In this document: piece by piece, positions 49,882-52,908 of the stretch
How the letters are laid out: every line of letters starts with the position of its first letter
Numbering within the stretch: the first letter of the stretch is position 1
NCBI GenBank assembly: GCA_035315885.1
Contig: DATFXM010000056.1
Coordinates: 1-52,908, forward strand
Origin: DATFXM01 sp035315885
GTDB lineage: Bacteria; Acidobacteriota; Blastocatellia; UBA7656
Reading direction: 5' to 3'
DNA: 52,908 bases
The notes under the pieces: model-generated
Told to the model about the DNA's origin: nothing
Seen by the model: only the letters and a program-made list of their open reading frames with translations
The model's database searches: none
Program-made: the position numbers and the translations under genes

Positions 49882-50642
49882 CCATCGAGGACCTGGGAGT
49901 GCTCGTCCATCGATCGCGATATCTGGGCTTCAAATACTTAGCGGCGGGAATTTGGTTTTTGGCGTTGGTAGCGCTCTCTACCGGGCGGGGAAGCGCTGCG
50001 AATTCGATTGACGAGACAGCGCTTGTTCCTGAAGGTCAGGCAGCAAACGGGTGCGTCACTTGTCATCTGAACAACGGAGACGAGGCAAGGCTATACGCGC
50101 AGAGCGTGCACGCCGGCGCGAAGATTAGCTGTACGCGGTGTCACGGGGGAGATGCTTCGGCAAGCGATCAGAAGACCGCGCATTCGGGCAGTTTCAGTGG
50201 AAAGCCGGAGCCTGGCAAATCGATAGCCATGTGCGGGTCGTGCCACACGGCGGAGTTCAGTCGGTTCAAAGCAAGCAAGCATTTCCCCGAAAAGAAGAAC
50301 GTGGCAAGACTCGACTGCACTCAGTGTCACGGGACACACGCGATTGGCTCTGCCGAACGAAACTTCAGCTATGCGTATTTCTGTTCGGGTTGTCACGGCT
50401 TAGAGTATCTGCCGGAGCTCAATCGGCCGTTCCGAGAGATGCTGCTGGCGGCAGACGCGCAAAACGACGCGATCAACGCTCTGCGGAAATCGGGAAAGAG
50501 TCCGACGCCGGAACAACTGACGATACGGCGGGAAACGAGAAAGCTGATCGGCGACATCGTACACGGGACGGACTATCAAGGCGGCCAGGAAAAAATCCCG
50601 CAGATCTTAAAGCTGAATGATGAGTTCAAGAAGAAGTTCTGA
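49878..50642 (+). CDS. Exported multiheme c-type cytochrome (five CxxCH)
   Basis: This 254-residue protein has a hydrophobic segment (FKYLAAGIWFLALVALSTG) serving as signal or anchor. Five heme-attachment motifs follow: CVTCH, CTRCH, CGSCH, CTQCH and CSGCH. Several distal His residues are present (SVHAG, KTAHSG, SKHFPEK, GTHAIG), typical of NapC/octaheme-like or doubled-CxxCH electron carriers. The C-terminal 80 residues are helical. ATG at 49878 overlaps the crotonase stop (ATGA). An electron-transfer role in the periplasm is likely and the partner is unknown. The stop codon lies in a heptamer. Confidence 0.85.
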   Translation: MTIEDLGVLVHRSRYLGFKYLAAGIWFLALVALSTGRGSAANSIDETALVPEGQAANGCVTCHLNNGDEARLYAQSVHAGAKISCTRCHGGDASASDQKTAHSGSFSGKPEPGKSIAMCGSCHTAEFSRFKASKHFPEKKNVARLDCTQCHGTHAIGSAERNFSYAYFCSGCHGLEYLPELNRPFREMLLAADAQNDAINALRKSGKSPTPEQLTIRRETRKLIGDIVHGTDYQGGQEKIPQILKLNDEFKKKF

Positions 50643-50706
50643 GTGGTGAGCGCCAACTCCGTTGCGATTCAAGACTCAGCACTCAGAACTCAGCACTCAG
50701 AACTCA
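50636..50706. repeat. Heptamer inverted array after the cytochrome gene
   Basis: GTTCTGAGTGGTGAG (50636-50650) faces GACTCAGCACTCAGAACTCA and CACTCAGAACTCA units (50673-50705). The cytochrome stop TGA (50640-50642) lies in the first heptamer. Confidence 0.83.
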
Positions 50707-50723
50707 ATAGCACCGGGGGTCAA

Positions 50724-52106
50724 ATGAGTCTTCGAGGTAGAACAACATTCGCGCTCGCTCTTTTGTTCGCGATCAACGCGATGAATTTTTTTGATCGCCA
50801 GATCTTCGGCGCAGTCACCGAACCGATCCGCAAGGAATTCGGGTTGAGCGACACTGCGATCGGCCTTCTTGGAACCGCGTTCACGCTGATCTACGCCGCC
50901 GTTGGCCTTCCTCTCGGACACTTGACTGACAAGCACAGCCGCAAGCGCATTCTCGCGGCCGGTGTGTTTGTCTGGAGCGTCCTTACCGCCGCCTCCGGGT
51001 TTGCCAGAAACTATTTGCAATTGTTCATCTCGCGTCTGGGTGTGGGCGTGGGCGAAGCGACTTGCGCTCCGGCCTCGGTCTCACTGATGGGAGATCTATA
51101 TCCCTCGAGAAAGCGCGCCCGCGCCATATCGATCTTCATGCTGGGTCTCCCAATCGGCATCGCGTTGAGTTTCGCCGTAAGCGGTTCGATAGCACATCGG
51201 TTCGGATGGCGGCCGGCGTTTTATGTCGCTGCGGTACCCGGGATCATTTGCGCACTGCTGGCGCTTGTGATGTATGAACCCGCACGCGGGGCGGCCGAAG
51301 CTCACGACGTCGGAGCAAGAAAACGTGCGGGGTCGCCGTTTCTCCTGGTCCTCTCGATCCCAACGATGTGGTTCGTGATAGCGTCCGGAGCCCTTCACAA
51401 TTTCAACATGTACGCTCTGGGTTCGTTTCTCTCTCCGTTCTTACAGCGATTCCACGGCAAGGACGTTAGCGAGGCCGGATTCATCGCAATGATCGTTTAT
51501 GGACTCTCCGGCATCCCCGGGCTTCTCGCTGGTGGTGTGATCGGTGACGCGGTAATGAGGCGACGCTCAAACGGAAGACTGCTTGTCGCGTCGATTTTCA
51601 TTCTCGCTTCGGTGCCGCTCGAGTTTATTGCGCTCGGAAGGGCTAAAGGAGAGATTGCCGCGTTCATGATTCTCATGGGGGCTGGAGTCGGGGCGACCTA
51701 CGCCTACTACTCTACGGTCTATTCCACTATTCAAGACGTCATTGAACCGTCTCTGCGCGGAACTGCCATGGCGATTTACTTCTTCGCGATGTATGTGCTT
51801 GGCGCTTCATTGGGTCCCCTGGGCACAGGTTTCTTCAGCGACCGGTTTACGCGTCAAGCGGCAATCGCGTCAGGAGTCACCGACCTCACGCCCGCTGCGC
51901 TCGAACCCTTTAAAGCGGCAGGTCTTCATACCGCGATGTACGTCGTACCGTGGTTTGGAGTGGGGCTGGCGATCGTACTCCTGTTGGCTTCGGTTACCGT
52001 CGGAAAAGACATGCAGCGGTTGCAGGATTGGATGCGCCAGTCGGCACAAAGCCCCGAAGCCGCCCCATCGACTGAACCAATCAAGGCCGAAGCCGCGGGC
52101 AAATAG
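50724..52106 (+). CDS. MFS transporter, Spinster-like
   Basis: This 460-residue integral membrane protein has twelve predicted transmembrane segments. MNFFDRQIFGAVTEPIRKEF is typical of Spinster-type MFS carriers, and LTDKHSRKRIL is the loop 2-3 MFS motif. RLGVGVGEATCAPASVSLMGD and FMLGLPIGIALSFAVSG follow the group. A second half begins near PFLLVLSIPTMWFVI. The ligand is unknown. ATG at 50724 is chosen because GGGGGT sits 3 bp upstream; the upstream extension of the frame is repeat DNA. Confidence 0.9.
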   Translation: MSLRGRTTFALALLFAINAMNFFDRQIFGAVTEPIRKEFGLSDTAIGLLGTAFTLIYAAVGLPLGHLTDKHSRKRILAAGVFVWSVLTAASGFARNYLQLFISRLGVGVGEATCAPASVSLMGDLYPSRKRARAISIFMLGLPIGIALSFAVSGSIAHRFGWRPAFYVAAVPGIICALLALVMYEPARGAAEAHDVGARKRAGSPFLLVLSIPTMWFVIASGALHNFNMYALGSFLSPFLQRFHGKDVSEAGFIAMIVYGLSGIPGLLAGGVIGDAVMRRRSNGRLLVASIFILASVPLEFIALGRAKGEIAAFMILMGAGVGATYAYYSTVYSTIQDVIEPSLRGTAMAIYFFAMYVLGASLGPLGTGFFSDRFTRQAAIASGVTDLTPAALEPFKAAGLHTAMYVVPWFGVGLAIVLLLASVTVGKDMQRLQDWMRQSAQSPEAAPSTEPIKAEAAGK

Positions 52107-52200
52107 CATTTGCTCCGCACCCTTCATATTCGTATTCTCTAACGTGCGCCAGGTGCGCTCCGTGCCCCGCTGAAATCTTCTTATCAAGTTGTTGCCGTAG

Positions 52201-52908
52201 ATGAAACCAGCAACAAGGCTCGTCCAGCGTTCAAGCCTCTACCGCTGCGCCGCAGTTCTGATGTTGCTGTGTGTGAGCTTCCATTCCTGCACAGTATCGA
52301 GACGAGACTTCGGCACGGAGTCTCGCTTGCCCAGGCAATTGGAATCGCAACTTGAAGGCGAAACCACCGAAGATCCGGACCTCCGCGACGATTGGTTCTC
52401 TTTTCAGCGGAGCTATCCCACCGGCACGATTCCGACCGATGCGAGGCGAGTGGCATGGCAGCAACTGCAGGATCGACTCCGTCGCGAGGCCGCAGGACCT
52501 CGGATCACCTCTGATCTGTCACCTGCCGCGTCAAACGCGTGGCGATCCATCGGTCCATCGCCGACTCTTCCTTACTTCGGAAACATCGGGCTGTGCAGCG
52601 GACGAATCAACACCATCGCGGTTTCTCCTTCTGATTCGAGAGTGGTGTTGATAGGCGGCGCAACAGGTGGAATATGGCGTTCAAACGACTCCGGCGCCAC
52701 CTTCAACCCGGTGTCCGACGATCACGTCGATCTTGCCGTTGGATCGATAGCATTCTCCAAAACAAATCCGTCGATCGTGTACGCCGGTATGGGAGATCCG
52801 AATCAGCCTTATCTCGGAACCGGAGTATTAAAGTCGATTGACGGCGGGCAAAGCTGGACGCGAATAAGCAACGGCAGTCTTCCGGCTCCATGTTCGATCT
52901 CGAAGATC
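52201..52908 (+). CDS. Exported beta-propeller protein with Asp-box repeats (3' end outside window)
   Basis: The frame is open for 236 codons from ATG 52201 to the window edge. An N-terminal hydrophobic stretch (YRCAAVLMLLCVSFHSC) looks like a signal peptide, possibly a lipoprotein with a weak lipobox. Asp-box repeats of the sialidase/VPS10 propeller type appear: SNDSGATFNP and SIDGGQSWTR, each preceded by a strand (VVLIGGATGGIWR, IVYAGMGDPNQPYL). Such proteins are usually large, exported and of unknown substrate. No strong ribosome-binding site is seen. Confidence 0.78.
   Translation, partial: MKPATRLVQRSSLYRCAAVLMLLCVSFHSCTVSRRDFGTESRLPRQLESQLEGETTEDPDLRDDWFSFQRSYPTGTIPTDARRVAWQQLQDRLRREAAGPRITSDLSPAASNAWRSIGPSPTLPYFGNIGLCSGRINTIAVSPSDSRVVLIGGATGGIWRSNDSGATFNPVSDDHVDLAVGSIAFSKTNPSIVYAGMGDPNQPYLGTGVLKSIDGGQSWTRISNGSLPAPCSISKI

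Overview
The window is bacterial chromosomal DNA with dense genes and moderately high GC. Gene content suggests Acidobacteriota, perhaps a Blastocatellia-like lineage. The pointers are a TonB-dependent receptor with a carboxypeptidase-type N-terminal domain, a TolB-propeller/amidohydrolase fusion, a PqaA-family protein, DUF1028, a bi-domain oxidoreductase, and many intergenic simple-sequence inverted repeats. This placement is inference from gene families; the window holds no rRNA.

Layout. 1-1950 (-): the N-terminal 650 residues of a secreted beta-helix protein, running off the left edge. 2388-3134 (+): a chimeric remnant, a TonB-receptor C-terminus joined in frame to the C-terminal half of a tyrosine recombinase, beside tRNA-Cys and tRNA-Gly (-). 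3.9-15.2 kb: housekeeping genes (rimI, tsaB, a 6-phosphofructokinase, mutS, two glycosyltransferases, a prepilin peptidase, gamma-glutamyltranspeptidase, tyrS). 15.4-24.3 kb: a Tat-exported M20 hydrolase, an ArsR-type regulator coupled to an AHSA1-type gene, DUF1579, a PqaA-like protein and the propeller-amidohydrolase. 24.4-31.7 kb: a GAF/PAS/HisKA protein that lacks a kinase ATPase domain, a penicillin-acylase-family Ntn hydrolase, and an overlapping pair (phosphotransferase, histidine phosphatase). 31.8-37.6 kb: a small secreted Cys-rich protein, a TonB-dependent receptor, then a tightly packed DUF1028 / response regulator-HATPase / ornithine-cyclodeaminase-like run. 37.7-43.3 kb (-): exopolysaccharide-type genes with a stand-alone DsbD-alpha-like protein. 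43.3-48.8 kb (-): a zinc-ribbon protein with four HTH-like repeats, a CheW-like protein, topA and dprA. 49.1-52.9 kb (+): a PaaG-like crotonase overlapping a pentaheme cytochrome, an MFS transporter, and a propeller protein cut by the right edge.

The most unusual layer is between the genes. Many gaps carry arrays of a heptamer (TGCTGAG/TTCTGAG and its complement), often as facing arms. In five genes one of these heptamers supplies the stop codon. Other gaps carry structurally similar elements built from other short units (TTTCAAAT; CTTTGCG; TTTCGGG/TTTAGGG; GACGCGGGGAGG). Two distant copies of the TTTAGGG element share a related core of about 54 bp, so it behaves like a dispersed repeat family. 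Other points worth checking are the integrase chimera, the four-repeat HTH protein, the kinase without an ATPase domain, the Cys-rich protein beside the TonB receptor, a perfect palindrome inside the arsR-type promoter, and active-site substitutions in the phosphofructokinase and the crotonase.
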